64,000 bases of DNA from an uncultured cyanobacterium. GTDB lineage: Bacteria; Cyanobacteriota; Cyanobacteriia; PCC-6307; Cyanobiaceae. Shown one piece after another: positions 1-7,580 of this stretch. Position 1 is the first letter of the stretch. Each line of letters opens with the position of its first letter. The stretch lies in NCBI GenBank assembly GCA_903858015.1, contig CAIOGZ010000071.1:1-64000 (forward strand), read 5' to 3'. Position numbers and translations under genes: made by a program. The notes under the pieces were generated by a model. The model was not told the DNA's origin. It ran no database searches and saw nothing but the letters and a program-made list of their open reading frames with translations.

Positions 1-148
1 AACGCGTGGTGGAAACTGCCTGAACCTCTTTGCAGGGACTGCTGTGAGCGAAATCCGTGGAAAATCTGCTCATTGTCGTCTCACTGAGGAGAATGAGATT
101 AGATTCTTTGGATAAAGCCGTCTTGATCAGAGGTTCCTTAGATCCGGC

Positions 149-682
149 TTGCATGCTGGGCTAGATCGAACTAACGATGACACGCCTCGTTGGAAACTTG
201 TCGTTCCTGACAAGGTTACTGTCTCGATATCACTGGAAAGCATAAAGAAGAATTTTAGGTTTCTGTTGGGTTTGGCAATAAATGGATTTTTATTTGGGTA
301 TTTTGTGGCTTATTCGAGTTTATTTGCAACTAGTTTTTCTAGAGAGCTTAGCCATACAGCTCGTTCGGCTTATCAACTTGTTGCGATCACAGGAATGCCG
401 AACGCACATAGCTTCGAGATAGTTGGTGTTTTGCTCATCGCTTTTGCCAGTGCAACTGTATCTCGAAGACTGTCTTCATTGCTCACTGGTGTATTATTTT
501 GCATTGTCAGCAGTCTTGTCTTTTCTGCAACGCATCTGAGAGTAGCCTTCCCTCAGCCGGTTGGCCTTACCTTTTTAGGGAATCTGCTATCCGCACTAAT
601 TGTGATGGTGATATGCCTGCTACTCTATCCTCTTTGGGTCCTATTGCTAAAGCAGATTGTAGAATTCTGGCGGCAACCATGA
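149..682 (+). CDS. Predicted multi-pass membrane protein, unknown function
   Basis: I do not recognise the family. The 177-residue product has a short polar N-terminus and about four hydrophobic segments (roughly residues 37-60, 85-110, 112-128 and 137-165), so an inner-membrane location is likely. It is distinctly AT-richer than the core genes to its right and lies beside toxin-antitoxin genes, which suggests acquired DNA. The only in-frame start ahead of the hydrophobic part is a TTG, so the true start is uncertain. No catalytic motif is visible. Confidence 0.5.
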   Translation: MHAGLDRTNDDTPRWKLVVPDKVTVSISLESIKKNFRFLLGLAINGFLFGYFVAYSSLFATSFSRELSHTARSAYQLVAITGMPNAHSFEIVGVLLIAFASATVSRRLSSLLTGVLFCIVSSLVFSATHLRVAFPQPVGLTFLGNLLSALIVMVICLLLYPLWVLLLKQIVEFWRQP

Positions 683-994
683 ATCACGATTTTTTCAGCT
701 TTATTCAATTTGAAGACCTACACTACCTTGCCAGAGTGTCACAGTCAAGTTTAGATCATGAGGCTTGATTTATTATGAGTGTAGATGAGTTTACTCAATC
801 TATTGGCGTTTGATGGAGTGTCAAAAGGAATGCCCAACATCATCATGCAACCGACCCGATGCGTGGTGCTCGGTCTCGCGCAGAGGCTGGCGCGGGCGAG
901 TGATGATGGGCGTTTGACGTTCCGGAGGTGCTGATGCGGTCACCCGTGGTGGCCTCCCTGGTTTTTTGGTTACAATGTCCTGAGGAGGTGTGTC
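683..994. other. Intergenic stretch without a supported gene
   Basis: About 310 bases between the membrane protein and the mntA relic. Short open frames exist on both strands but none resembles a known protein. The right part becomes GC-richer and ends in a strong purine-rich ribosome-binding site at 982-990. Confidence 0.5.
982..990 (+). promoter_or_regulatory. Shine-Dalgarno sequence that fixes the original mntA start
   Basis: The purine-rich GAGGAGGTG lies a few bases before the ATG at 995. Its quality shows that the authentic start is this ATG and not the weak TTG downstream of the in-frame stop at 1046. Confidence 0.7.
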
Positions 995-1303
995 ATGTCA
1001 GTCCCCATTGACGAGAAGCTTGAAGAGATCGCCGCAGCTTGCCAGTGATATGGGATTGAGCGGCTGTTTGTCTTTGGCTCAGCTTTGAGAAACGATTTTA
1101 AGCCTGGAGAAAGCGACATCGATCTTCTCGTTGAGTTTGGCCCAGTGGAAATTACCAAGCGCTTCCACGTCTTTCTTGACGCTCGCGAGGCATTTAGAAA
1201 TATCTTTCAAGCCAACGTTGACTTAGTGATGCAGGGAGCGGTGAAAAATAAAATAATTGCTAACGAGATTGATCGAACAAAGAAGTTGGTCTATGGCGCG
1301 TGA
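995..1303 (+). pseudogene. mntA: MntA-type nucleotidyltransferase antitoxin, interrupted by an in-frame TGA
   Basis: Minimal nucleotidyltransferase of the MNT family, which neutralises HepT toxins by transferring AMP. From the ATG at 995 the frame reads 17 codons and then TGA at 1046-1048. The same frame continues with FVFGSALRND and SDIDLLVEF, the GS...DxD nucleotide-binding signature (G28, S29, D41, D43 counting the stop as residue 18). Spacing between GS and the first Asp is eleven residues, one more than the common motif. The frame runs on for 84 codons and overlaps hepT by 11 bases. A TTG at 1085 could start a fragment, but that fragment lacks the GS loop. Most likely a recent nonsense mutation, unless the stop is read through or is a sequencing error. 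Confidence 0.8.
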
Positions 1304-1646
1304 TCTATCTGCCTATTTGCAGGATGTCCTTGAAGCATGTACTGCGATTGAAGACGTAATTAGCGGCGTCTCGGTTGAAGAATACCGAAACAAGCGTGCC
1401 GTGAGATCTGCTGTCGAGCGAGAGTTCATCATTATTGGGCAGGCACTCAGAAGGGTCTGCACTCTAGACGAGAGACTATTTCGTTCCATTCCCAATTCTC
1501 GTGCGATCGTTGACTTTAGAAATATGCTTGCTCATGACTATGGAGCAGTTGACGACGAAGCCGTTTTCGGACTTGTCTATTCAGACCTGATCGTATTGAA
1601 GGCCGAGGTTGGCGAGCTTTTGCATGACTCCCATGACGCAAACTAA
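1293..1646 (+). CDS. hepT: HepT-like ribonuclease toxin (DUF86)
   Basis: HEPN-domain toxin of the HepT/MntA module; family members cleave RNA unless AMPylated by their partner nucleotidyltransferase. The 117-residue product carries the R-x4-H-x-Y active-site motif at R76, H81 and Y83 (RNMLAHDY), intact. The start is the ATG at 1293, inside the last codons of the mntA frame, the usual overlap for this pair. Because the upstream antitoxin is interrupted, this toxin is either poorly expressed, weakly toxic, or controlled by a readthrough product or by another nucleotidyltransferase elsewhere. Confidence 0.88.
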   Translation: MARDLSAYLQDVLEACTAIEDVISGVSVEEYRNKRAVRSAVEREFIIIGQALRRVCTLDERLFRSIPNSRAIVDFRNMLAHDYGAVDDEAVFGLVYSDLIVLKAEVGELLHDSHDAN

Positions 1647-1728
1647 CCATGCCATTCACCAAAGCCGGCTCCAGGGCATTTCTTGTTCCTGCCTGAGATC
1701 ATTGCGGCCAGGTGATGGCCAGCGTTGG
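1643..1728 (+). other. Imperfect inverted repeat resembling an integron attC site
   Basis: The left arm (1643-1660, CTAACCATGCCATTCACC) can fold on the right arm (1711-1728, GGTGATGGCCAGCGTTGG). TCACC pairs with GGTGA, GCCA with TGGC, and CTAAC with GTTGG (one T-G pair). One unpaired T lies in the left arm and there is a mismatched spacer between the outer and inner blocks. Extrahelical bases plus an unpaired spacer are the hallmark of attC folding. The boxes do not fit the RYYYAAC/GTTRRRY consensus perfectly, so this is a candidate only. Confidence 0.35.
1645..1660 (+). repeat. 16-bp direct repeat, left copy
   Basis: AACCATGCCATTCACC occurs here and again, identically, at 2321-2336. Allowing two mismatches the match extends to 23 bases (1645-1667 and 2321-2343). 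The two copies bracket the DUF4160-DUF2442 pair. Confidence 0.85.
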
Positions 1729-1853
1729 AAAGATGCGGACAACCGTTCCGAATCCAGTCAGAATTCTGAGCATCAATGACTTGTCGTGGCAGCTGCTGTT
1801 CTGTCACCGCAGCGGAAACGAGGCTATTCTGAGCGAGAAATAAGGGAGCCTGC

Positions 1854-2093
1854 TTGTCACCAACAGTCTTCCGGGATGGCGAATTTCGCTTTTTCTTCTT
1901 CTCTCGGGAGGAAAGCCGTATTCATGTACATGTCAGCCATCCAGATGGTGAGGCGAAGTTCTGGCTCAGGCCAACCATTGAACTCGCACGCAACATTGGG
2001 CTAAGCTCAGCAAAGCTTAAAGACGCAGAGCGTCTGATCGAGTCACGCCAACAGGAGATCATCAATGCCTGGAACAACCACTTTAGGGGCTGA
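1854..2093 (+). CDS. DUF4160 domain protein (toxin-antitoxin-like partner)
   Basis: Small protein of 79 residues with the DUF4160 pattern: a start reading MSPTVFRDGEFRFFFFSREE, then IHVHVSHPDGEAKFWL and a C-terminal helix ending in NAWNNHF. The start is a TTG, which is normal for this family in other genomes and is the only start giving the conserved N-terminus. It overlaps the next gene by 29 bases in a different frame. DUF4160-DUF2442 pairs are widespread in bacteria and suspected to be toxin-antitoxin modules; the biochemical role is not established. Confidence 0.85.
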   Translation: MSPTVFRDGEFRFFFFSREESRIHVHVSHPDGEAKFWLRPTIELARNIGLSSAKLKDAERLIESRQQEIINAWNNHFRG

Positions 2094-2361
2094 GGTAACC
2101 AATGTATCCGCTCATTGCATCTGGATACTCATTGACGATGAAGAGCTGGCCCTGCCTTATTCAGATTTTCCCTGGTTCAGATCGGCCACTATTCAGCAGA
2201 TCCTTAATGTCCTGCGACCGACGGCCGATCATCTCTATTGGCCTGATTTGGAAGTTGACTTATCTGTTGAGTCGATACGCCATCCTGAGAGGTTTCCGCT
2301 GAGGGCGAAGAGCACTTTCCAACCATGCCATTCACCTGAGCCGCCACCTGTTACGCACTGA
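2065..2361 (+). CDS. DUF2442 domain protein (partner of DUF4160)
   Basis: 98-residue product with DUF2442 hallmarks: HCIWILIDDEELALPYSDFP followed by a region ending DHLYWPDLEVDLSVESI and RHPERFPL. Proteins of this family usually end soon after that last block. Here about 20 further residues (AKSTFQPCHSPEPPPVTH) are read from the right copy of the 16-bp repeat, suggesting the natural stop was lost when this end was joined to other DNA. It is translationally coupled to the upstream DUF4160 gene by overlap. Confidence 0.85.
   Translation: MPGTTTLGAEVTNVSAHCIWILIDDEELALPYSDFPWFRSATIQQILNVLRPTADHLYWPDLEVDLSVESIRHPERFPLRAKSTFQPCHSPEPPPVTH
2321..2343 (+). repeat. 16-bp direct repeat, right copy, with an adjacent hairpin
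   Basis: Identical to 1645-1660 over 16 bases and similar over 23. The sequence TTCACCTGAGCC (2331-2342) can also pair with GGCTCGGTGAA at 2370-2380, with a single bulged base. Confidence 0.75.
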
Positions 2362-2471
2362 TGCCATTGAATAGGCTCGGTGAAACCAGAGTAATCCCTA
2401 CCTGTCCAAATTTTAACTTCTCCGCCTACCCCCATTCACGTCCAACCCAAACCCCAACCCCACCCCAGCCT

Positions 2472-3434
2472 CTACGCAAGCTCCCACAACCCCTCCAAGC
2501 TATAAGTCCCCCCCTCCAGGCACCAAAACCGCCCTTCAATCATCCGCAGGTTTTGATCCAGCTTCGCCAGCCGCGCCATCTGCTCGCCATCGAGGCGTTG
2601 GCTGGCGGCGGCTAGGTTTTCGGCCAGCCGTTCGGGATGCACCGATTTGGGAATTACGGCGGTGCCGCAGCCGATGCCCCAGGCCAATAACACCTGGGCC
2701 GGGCTGAGCTGCCGTTCGGCGGCGATCGCCACCACCTCCGGGTGTTGCAGCACCAGTGGCGGCCGGCTGTCGCCGCTGGCCCCGAGCGGGGCGTAGGCGG
2801 TGAAGTGGATGCCGGCGGCTTGGCAGTAGGCGAGCAGGTCGTTTTGCTGCAGCAGCGGATGGCGCTCCACTTGCAATACCGCCGGTTGGAGGCGGGCGTT
2901 GTCGCCAAGGGCCTTGAGTTTGGGCAGGTTGAAGTTGGATACGCCGATCTGGCGCGTTAGCCCCGCGCTCACCAGCTCTTCCATCGCGGCCCAGGTGGCG
3001 GCCAGGGGTACTTGCTCGAGGCTCAATTGATCGGCGGCGCTGCTGGGCATCGCCACGCCGCGGCGGTGGGCCACGGGCCAGTGCATCAGGTAGAGATCCA
3101 GCTGCTCCAGGCCCAGGTCCCGCAGCGTTCGCTCCAGGGCGGGCCGCACCTCCTGGGGTTCGTGGCAGTCGTTCCAGAGCTTGGAGGTGATCCATAGCTG
3201 CTCGCGGCGCACCAGGCCCGCCGCCATGGCATCGCCCAGGGCGGCGCCGATCTGGGCTTCGTTGCCGTAGATGGCGGCGGCATCGATATGCCGGTAGCCC
3301 AGCTCCAGGGCGGTGCGCACCGTGGCGGCGGTTTGCTCCGCTGGCAGGCGCCAGGTGCCCAAACCCAGGGCTGGCATGGCGTCGCCGTTGCCGAAGGCGA
3401 GGCTGGGCATCGGGCGGTGGGGAGGGGCGGTCAC
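2472..3434 (-). CDS. Aldo/keto reductase
   Basis: NADPH-dependent carbonyl reductase of the aldo-keto reductase superfamily, 320 residues, cytosolic. All four catalytic residues are in place: D51 and Y56 (HIDAAAIYGNE), K85 (TSKLW) and H118 (LMHWP). The cofactor-binding C-terminal signature IPKSVHPERLAEN is also present. The start is taken at the GTG at 3434, which leaves a nine-residue lead before the usual PSLAFGNG opening; the internal ATG before PSLAFGNG is an alternative. The substrate cannot be told from sequence. A G-rich tandem repeat lies immediately upstream. Confidence 0.9.
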   Translation of the reverse strand: MTAPPHRPMPSLAFGNGDAMPALGLGTWRLPAEQTAATVRTALELGYRHIDAAAIYGNEAQIGAALGDAMAAGLVRREQLWITSKLWNDCHEPQEVRPALERTLRDLGLEQLDLYLMHWPVAHRRGVAMPSSAADQLSLEQVPLAATWAAMEELVSAGLTRQIGVSNFNLPKLKALGDNARLQPAVLQVERHPLLQQNDLLAYCQAAGIHFTAYAPLGASGDSRPPLVLQHPEVVAIAAERQLSPAQVLLAWGIGCGTAVIPKSVHPERLAENLAAASQRLDGEQMARLAKLDQNLRMIEGRFWCLEGGTYSLEGLWELA

Positions 3435-3451
3435 GCGGCTTCGGGAGGGTC

Positions 3452-3512
3452 GGGGGGCTGGATTGGGGGGGGCTGGACTGGGGGGGGCTGGACTGGGGGG
3501 CTGGGTTGGGGG
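3452..3512 (+). repeat. G-rich tandem repeat with G-quadruplex potential
   Basis: Three to four imperfect 16-bp units of the type (G)7-8 CTGGACT, with at least five runs of four or more G on the plus strand. It sits between the start of the leftward aldo/keto reductase gene and mtnA. Confidence 0.85.
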
Positions 3513-3684
3513 TCCTGTGTTCAGGATGGCCTGCTGGCGGGGGGATGGCAGCCAGTAGCAGTCTTGCCGCGTTGCTCAGCTGCTGCTGAGCCGTTGGGCC
3601 CTAGCACCGATCCGGCGCTCTCCTAACCAAGCCGGTGCCACCAGGTTCCAGGATGGGCCGGCGCCTTAGCCCTTGCCCTTCGCC

Positions 3685-4782
3685 ATGAACATCAACGGCC
3701 GCCACTGGCGCACCATCGGCCTGGACGAGGGCGGCCGCTCGGTGTGGGTGATCGACCAAACCCTGCTGCCCCACCGCTTCGAAACCCGCCCGCTCACCAG
3801 CCTTGATCAAGCCGCAGCGGCGATCAGCACGATGGTGGTGCGGGGCGCCCCCCTGATCGGCGTGACCGGCGCCTACGGCCTCATGCTGGCCCTCCAACAC
3901 GACCCCTCCGATCAAGCCCTGGCGGCCGCCTTTGAGCAGCTCAATGCCACCCGCCCCACGGCGGTGAACCTGCGCTGGGCCCTGGAGCGGGTGCGCGATC
4001 GGGTGGCGCCGTTGCCACCAGCTGAGCGGGCGGAGGCGGCCAAGGCCGAGGCGGGCGCCATCGCCGAGGAAGACGTGGCGATGGGCTCGGCGATCGGTGA
4101 CCACGGCCTGGCGATCTTCCAGCAGCTGGCGGCGGCCCGGCCGCCCGAGCGCCAGGGCGAACCGCTCAATGTGCTCACCCACTGCAATGCCGGCTGGCTA
4201 GCCACGGTGGATTGGGGCACCGCCCTGGCGCCGATCTACAAGGCCCACCGCGCCGGCATGGCGATTCACGTGTGGGTCGATGAAACCCGCCCCCGCAACC
4301 AGGGCGCCAGCCTCACCGCCTTCGAGCTCGGCCGCGAGGGGGTGCCCCACACCGTCATCGTCGACAACGCCGGCGGCCACCTGATGCAACACGGCCAGGT
4401 GGATGCGGTGATCGTCGGCACCGACCGCACCACCCGCCGCGGCGATGTCTGCAACAAGATCGGCACCTACCTCAAGGCCCTCGCCGCCTTCGACAACAAC
4501 GTGCCCTTTTACGTGGCCCTGCCCGCCTCCACGATCGATTGGACGATCGACGACGGCGTCGCCGAGATCCCGATCGAGGCGCGCTCGGCCCGCGAAGTGA
4601 CCCACATCCAGGGCCTGCTCGGCGAAGGCGAGATCGGCAGCCTCCAACTCACCCCCAGCGGCTCGGCTGGTTTCAACCCCGCCTTTGATGTCACCCCCGC
4701 CCGGCTGGTCACCGCCTTGATCACCGAGCGGGGCGTGGCGGCGGCGAGTGAGGCGGGGCTGCGGGGGCTGTATGGGGGGTGA
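3685..4782 (+). CDS. mtnA: S-methyl-5-thioribose-1-phosphate isomerase
   Basis: Methionine salvage enzyme that isomerises methylthioribose-1-phosphate to methylthioribulose-1-phosphate; it belongs to the eIF-2B-alpha-like fold. From the ATG at 3685 it is 365 residues, the usual length. Signatures are RGAPLIG (residues 53-59), the catalytic cysteine C167 in [10 protein letters not shown] and the catalytic aspartate D247 in VGTDRTT. A TTG at 3673 would add four residues, but the ATG gives the natural N-terminus. Its last 62 bases overlap, tail to tail, the leftover DUF4143 frame. No other methionine salvage gene is visible in the window. Confidence 0.95.
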   Translation: MNINGRHWRTIGLDEGGRSVWVIDQTLLPHRFETRPLTSLDQAAAAISTMVVRGAPLIGVTGAYGLMLALQHDPSDQALAAAFEQLNATRPTAVNLRWALERVRDRVAPLPPAERAEAAKAEAGAIAEEDVAMGSAIGDHGLAIFQQLAAARPPERQGEPLNVLTHCNAGWLATVDWGTALAPIYKAHRAGMAIHVWVDETRPRNQGASLTAFELGREGVPHTVIVDNAGGHLMQHGQVDAVIVGTDRTTRRGDVCNKIGTYLKALAAFDNNVPFYVALPASTIDWTIDDGVAEIPIEARSAREVTHIQGLLGEGEIGSLQLTPSGSAGFNPAFDVTPARLVTALITERGVAAASEAGLRGLYGG

Positions 4783-5512
4783 GGCGGGGTTGGCGGGGTA
4801 GGGACCCATCGCCGCGGGCGGCGGCAGACTCCACCTGGCCAGGGCCGAGCTTGATCTCGATCGCGCCCCAGCGGCCATCGCGCAGCTGCACGATCAAGTC
4901 CACCGCGACGCCGTAGTCGTCGCGGTAGTGGTAAACCTCGCCATCGAGCGCCTGGGCCAGCACCCGCAGGTCGCGGATCAGCAGCGACTCGAACAGCAAC
5001 CCCAGCCACTCCAGATCCTTCAAGAGCCGATCGGGGCTGCCGCCGAGGGCCGCCACCGCCAGGGAGGGATCGCAGAAGTGGCGCCGGGGCGCCTGGCGCA
5101 GGGCTGCCTTCGAGCGCAGATGGGGCCGCCAGGCGGGCTGGTTTTCCAGCACCATCAGCCGTTCCAGGGCCTGCAGATGGTCGGCCACGGTGCGCGGGTC
5201 GAGCGGCCCATCGGCGCCGCCGGCATCGGCCGCCAGGGTGGTCAGGTTTACCTCGGTGGCTACGTTGCGGCCGAGGGAGCGCAGCAGCGCCCCCAAGCGC
5301 TGGCGATCCCGCCGCCGCCCATCCAGCCGTTGCACGTCCACCTGGCGCACCTGCTCGAGGTAGTCACGGGCGGCGCGGCAGGCGGCGCCCACGGGCCGCT
5401 CCAGCTGGGCCGGCCAGCCGCCGCGGCAGCTGAGCTCGGCAAGATCCGCCACCGCCAGCCCTGGATCGGCGCAGCTCGGTGGCTCCCCCGCCAGCAGTGC
5501 CGCCAGCGACAC
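4721..5512 (-). pseudogene. DUF4143 ATPase fragment, truncated at both ends
   Basis: Corresponds to the C-terminal half of the AAA_14/DUF4143 family of ATPases. The conserved blocks are RDYLEQVRQVDVQRL, SLGRNVATEVNLTTLA, HLQALERLMVLENQPAW, RRHFCDPSLAVAALG, FESLLIRDLRVLAQ and GRWGAIEIKLGP. The N-terminal AAA domain with its Walker motifs (about 170 residues in full proteins) is missing. The in-frame start is only a GTG preceded by 23-bp repeats and then a stop. After VESAAA the frame runs into a proline-rich tail that overlaps mtnA, so the normal C-terminus is also lost. It cannot be an active ATPase. Confidence 0.8.
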
Positions 5513-5529
5513 GCCGCCCTGGCCGGCAG

Positions 5530-5621
5530 CTAATGCAGCAGATGCCGGGATTCTAATGCAGGAAAAACTGGCTGGCTAATGCAGAAAAAACTAGCTGGCC
5601 AATGCAGAAAAAACTGAGAGC
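5530..5621. repeat. Four tandem copies of a 23-bp repeat
   Basis: Units at 5530-5552 (degenerate after its first nine bases), 5553-5575, 5576-5598 and 5599-5621. Each starts CTAATGCAG (CCAATGCAG in the last), and the three better copies continue GAAAAACTGGCTGG with small changes. They lie exactly at the broken N-terminal edge of the DUF4143 fragment. Confidence 0.85.
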
Positions 5622-6194
5622 TCTCCTGGGGGGGGCGTCGAGATCGCGATCGCCTCACGGCCACGGATCCACCTTCCTAGACAAGGGTCAGCACGGCTGG
5701 GGGGCATGGCTAAGCGGGGTCGCATTGCACTCGTGCTTGCTGGCCGCTGTTCGCGCTGGCTGCTGTTCGGGATTGTCCTTCGATCGCGCTTGCTTGCCTG
5801 GGATTTGGCTTCTAGGATCCACTACATTCTCGCAACACTTCTTCCGTGCTCTACCTATGCTTCTGCAGCATTGTGCCTGCACTCAGCTAGCGCTTTCTTG
5901 TGCTTCTCTGGGGCTCACCCGATCCTTCCTCGGCAGATCTTTCATCCCCCTAGGGCTAGGGTTAGAATCACTTGTGAGCCTTCCGCTTCCTAATGCTGCG
6001 GCTATGCCTTTGCCGGTCCCCGATCTGGCCCGCCCAAGTAAAAGCAGTGCGGAAACCCAGCCCCAGCGAAAGCAGTGCTGAGCCACGCCTGGCACCGCCC
6101 TGTTTTGACCATCCCCTGGGCATTGTCTTGATGGCTGCTTCGCTAGGGCTGAGCTTGAACCCGCCGGGGGCCGATGGTGTGCCCGGGGGGCTAG
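5622..6194. other. Intergenic stretch without a supported gene
   Basis: About 570 bases. A frame of 159 codons (5602-6081, plus) exists, but its composition (many Cys, Leu and Ser, no recognisable domain) and its start inside the repeat argue against a gene. The region probably holds the promoter of the SUMF1-fold gene starting at 6195; I cannot place it with confidence. Confidence 0.4.
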
Positions 6195-7580
6195 ATGGCT
6201 AGCCAACACGCCCTGGTTGCCTATCGCCAGAAGGTAGAAGAGCTCGCCAAGCGGCGGCGGGGCATGATTAGCTTGGTTGGGCGTAAGATTCTCGAGGAAC
6301 TGCGGGCCCATTTGCCCGAAGGCCAGGAGATCAGCGATGCCGAAGCGCAGCGGATCGAGGCCGAGGTGATGAGTTTCTGGCAGCAGTATGCCAAGCACTT
6401 GAAAGAGTTTGAGGATTTGCTGGTTGATTTGGCTACTGCCTCTGAAGGCTTATCGCTGGCCGACCTTCAGGAGCTGCAGGAGCTCCAGCTGCACTGGCGG
6501 CTGGCTGAAAGCGATGTGAAAGAGATGATAGATAGGCTGGGAATTGTTTTGCCTTCGTTGGCTTCAGTTTCCGGACCTGAATCTGAGTCTTGCTTTGTTT
6601 CGCAACGGCAGGCGGCTGTTGTTTCCACTGTTGGCGATTGCGTTATCAGGCAGGATCTACAGCCACTTGCGGTGGAAAGCGCCATGTTGTCTCAATCGAT
6701 TGCTGATTCGGGTGAATCAAGCTGGCTGGTTCAACGCCTGCCGTTGCAGGTGATGGCCTATCGCCTGCGACTTGCCGAGCAGGTGGAGCTCCCCATGGTG
6801 CGGGTCCCTGGCGGCAGCTTTTTGATCGGCTCCCCCCAGGCGGAAGAGGGGCGAGATGACGACGAAGGCCCGCAGCGCCAGGTGCACCTGGCCAGTTTTT
6901 TGATCAGCCAGACACCGATCACCCAGGCCCAGTGGCGTGTTGTAGCGAGTTGGGACAAACTTGAACGCCAGCTCAAATCGGATCCATCCCGCTTTAAGGG
7001 GCCGAATCGGCCCGTCGAGCAAGTGAGCTGGCTCGATGCGGAGGAATTTGCCCGCCGCTTGAGTCAGCGCACGGGCCAGCTCTATGGGCTGCCAAGCGAA
7101 GCCCAGTGGGAATACGCCTGCCGTGCAGGCACGACGACACCCTATAACTTAGGAGCCACAGTGGTACCTCAGCTTGTTAACTACAATGCCAATCTGATCG
7201 ATGAAAGCGGCTCAGATGATCTATCTTCGCGGCAGACAAGCGGGCAGATCCAAGGGCACACCAGTGATGTTGCTAGTTTCCCTGCTAATCTCTGGGGCCT
7301 GCATGATATGCACGGTAATGTCTGGGAATGGTGCCAAGATCACTGGCATTCTAGCTATGATGGATTGCCGCAAGATGGTGCTGCTTGGTTGGATGACGAT
7401 GCCAAGAGAGGCGCTACGCGAATCCTCCGCGGTGGCTCCTGGACCGATCACCCCCTTCAGTGCCGCTCGGCCGATCGTGCCGTCGCCCTTCCCAGTTACT
7501 CTGGTTGCTATCTAGGTTTCCGCTTGGTCTGCGTGCTCCAGGGTTCCGCTTTTGCCGCTGATCCCAGGCCTAGTCATTAG
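6195..7580 (+). CDS. SUMF1/formylglycine-generating-enzyme-fold protein with helical N-terminal module; possible DGR target
   Basis: 461 residues. Residues about 1-120 are charged and helical, with two similar helix-rich blocks (RRGMISLVGRKILEELR and SLADLQELQELQLHWRL), the kind of module cyanobacteria place ahead of effector domains. Residues about 198-447 are an FGE-sulfatase (C-type-lectin-like) domain: MVRVPGGSFLIGSP, then PVEQVSWLDAEEF, GLPSEAQWEYACRAG, GLHDMHGNVWEWCQD, ILRGGSW and LGFRLVC. The first of the two catalytic cysteines of true formylglycine-generating enzymes is not seen, so sulfatase activation is unlikely. The tract after RGGSW (residues 417-440) has the position and codon style of a diversity-generating retroelement variable region. 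Start: the ATG at 6195. Confidence 0.85.
   Translation: MASQHALVAYRQKVEELAKRRRGMISLVGRKILEELRAHLPEGQEISDAEAQRIEAEVMSFWQQYAKHLKEFEDLLVDLATASEGLSLADLQELQELQLHWRLAESDVKEMIDRLGIVLPSLASVSGPESESCFVSQRQAAVVSTVGDCVIRQDLQPLAVESAMLSQSIADSGESSWLVQRLPLQVMAYRLRLAEQVELPMVRVPGGSFLIGSPQAEEGRDDDEGPQRQVHLASFLISQTPITQAQWRVVASWDKLERQLKSDPSRFKGPNRPVEQVSWLDAEEFARRLSQRTGQLYGLPSEAQWEYACRAGTTTPYNLGATVVPQLVNYNANLIDESGSDDLSSRQTSGQIQGHTSDVASFPANLWGLHDMHGNVWEWCQDHWHSSYDGLPQDGAAWLDDDAKRGATRILRGGSWTDHPLQCRSADRAVALPSYSGCYLGFRLVCVLQGSAFAADPRPSH
7443..7514 (+). other. Candidate variable region in the C-type-lectin-like domain
   Basis: Codons 417-440 of the SUMF1-fold gene. Of 24 codons, 21 end in C or T. In relatives this stretch, between RGGSW and GFR, is asparagine-rich (AAC/AAT), as in template-like copies. 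Substituting the two adenines of such codons would give the NNY codons observed (ACC, GAT, CAC, CTT, GTC, AGT, TAC, TGC, TAT). No template repeat or reverse transcriptase was found in the window. Confidence 0.4.

Noticed and set aside
5602-6081. Plus-strand frame of 159 codons between the repeats and the SUMF1-fold gene
   Set aside because: It begins inside a tandem repeat, is rich in Cys, Ser and Leu without any domain pattern, and has no ribosome-binding site.
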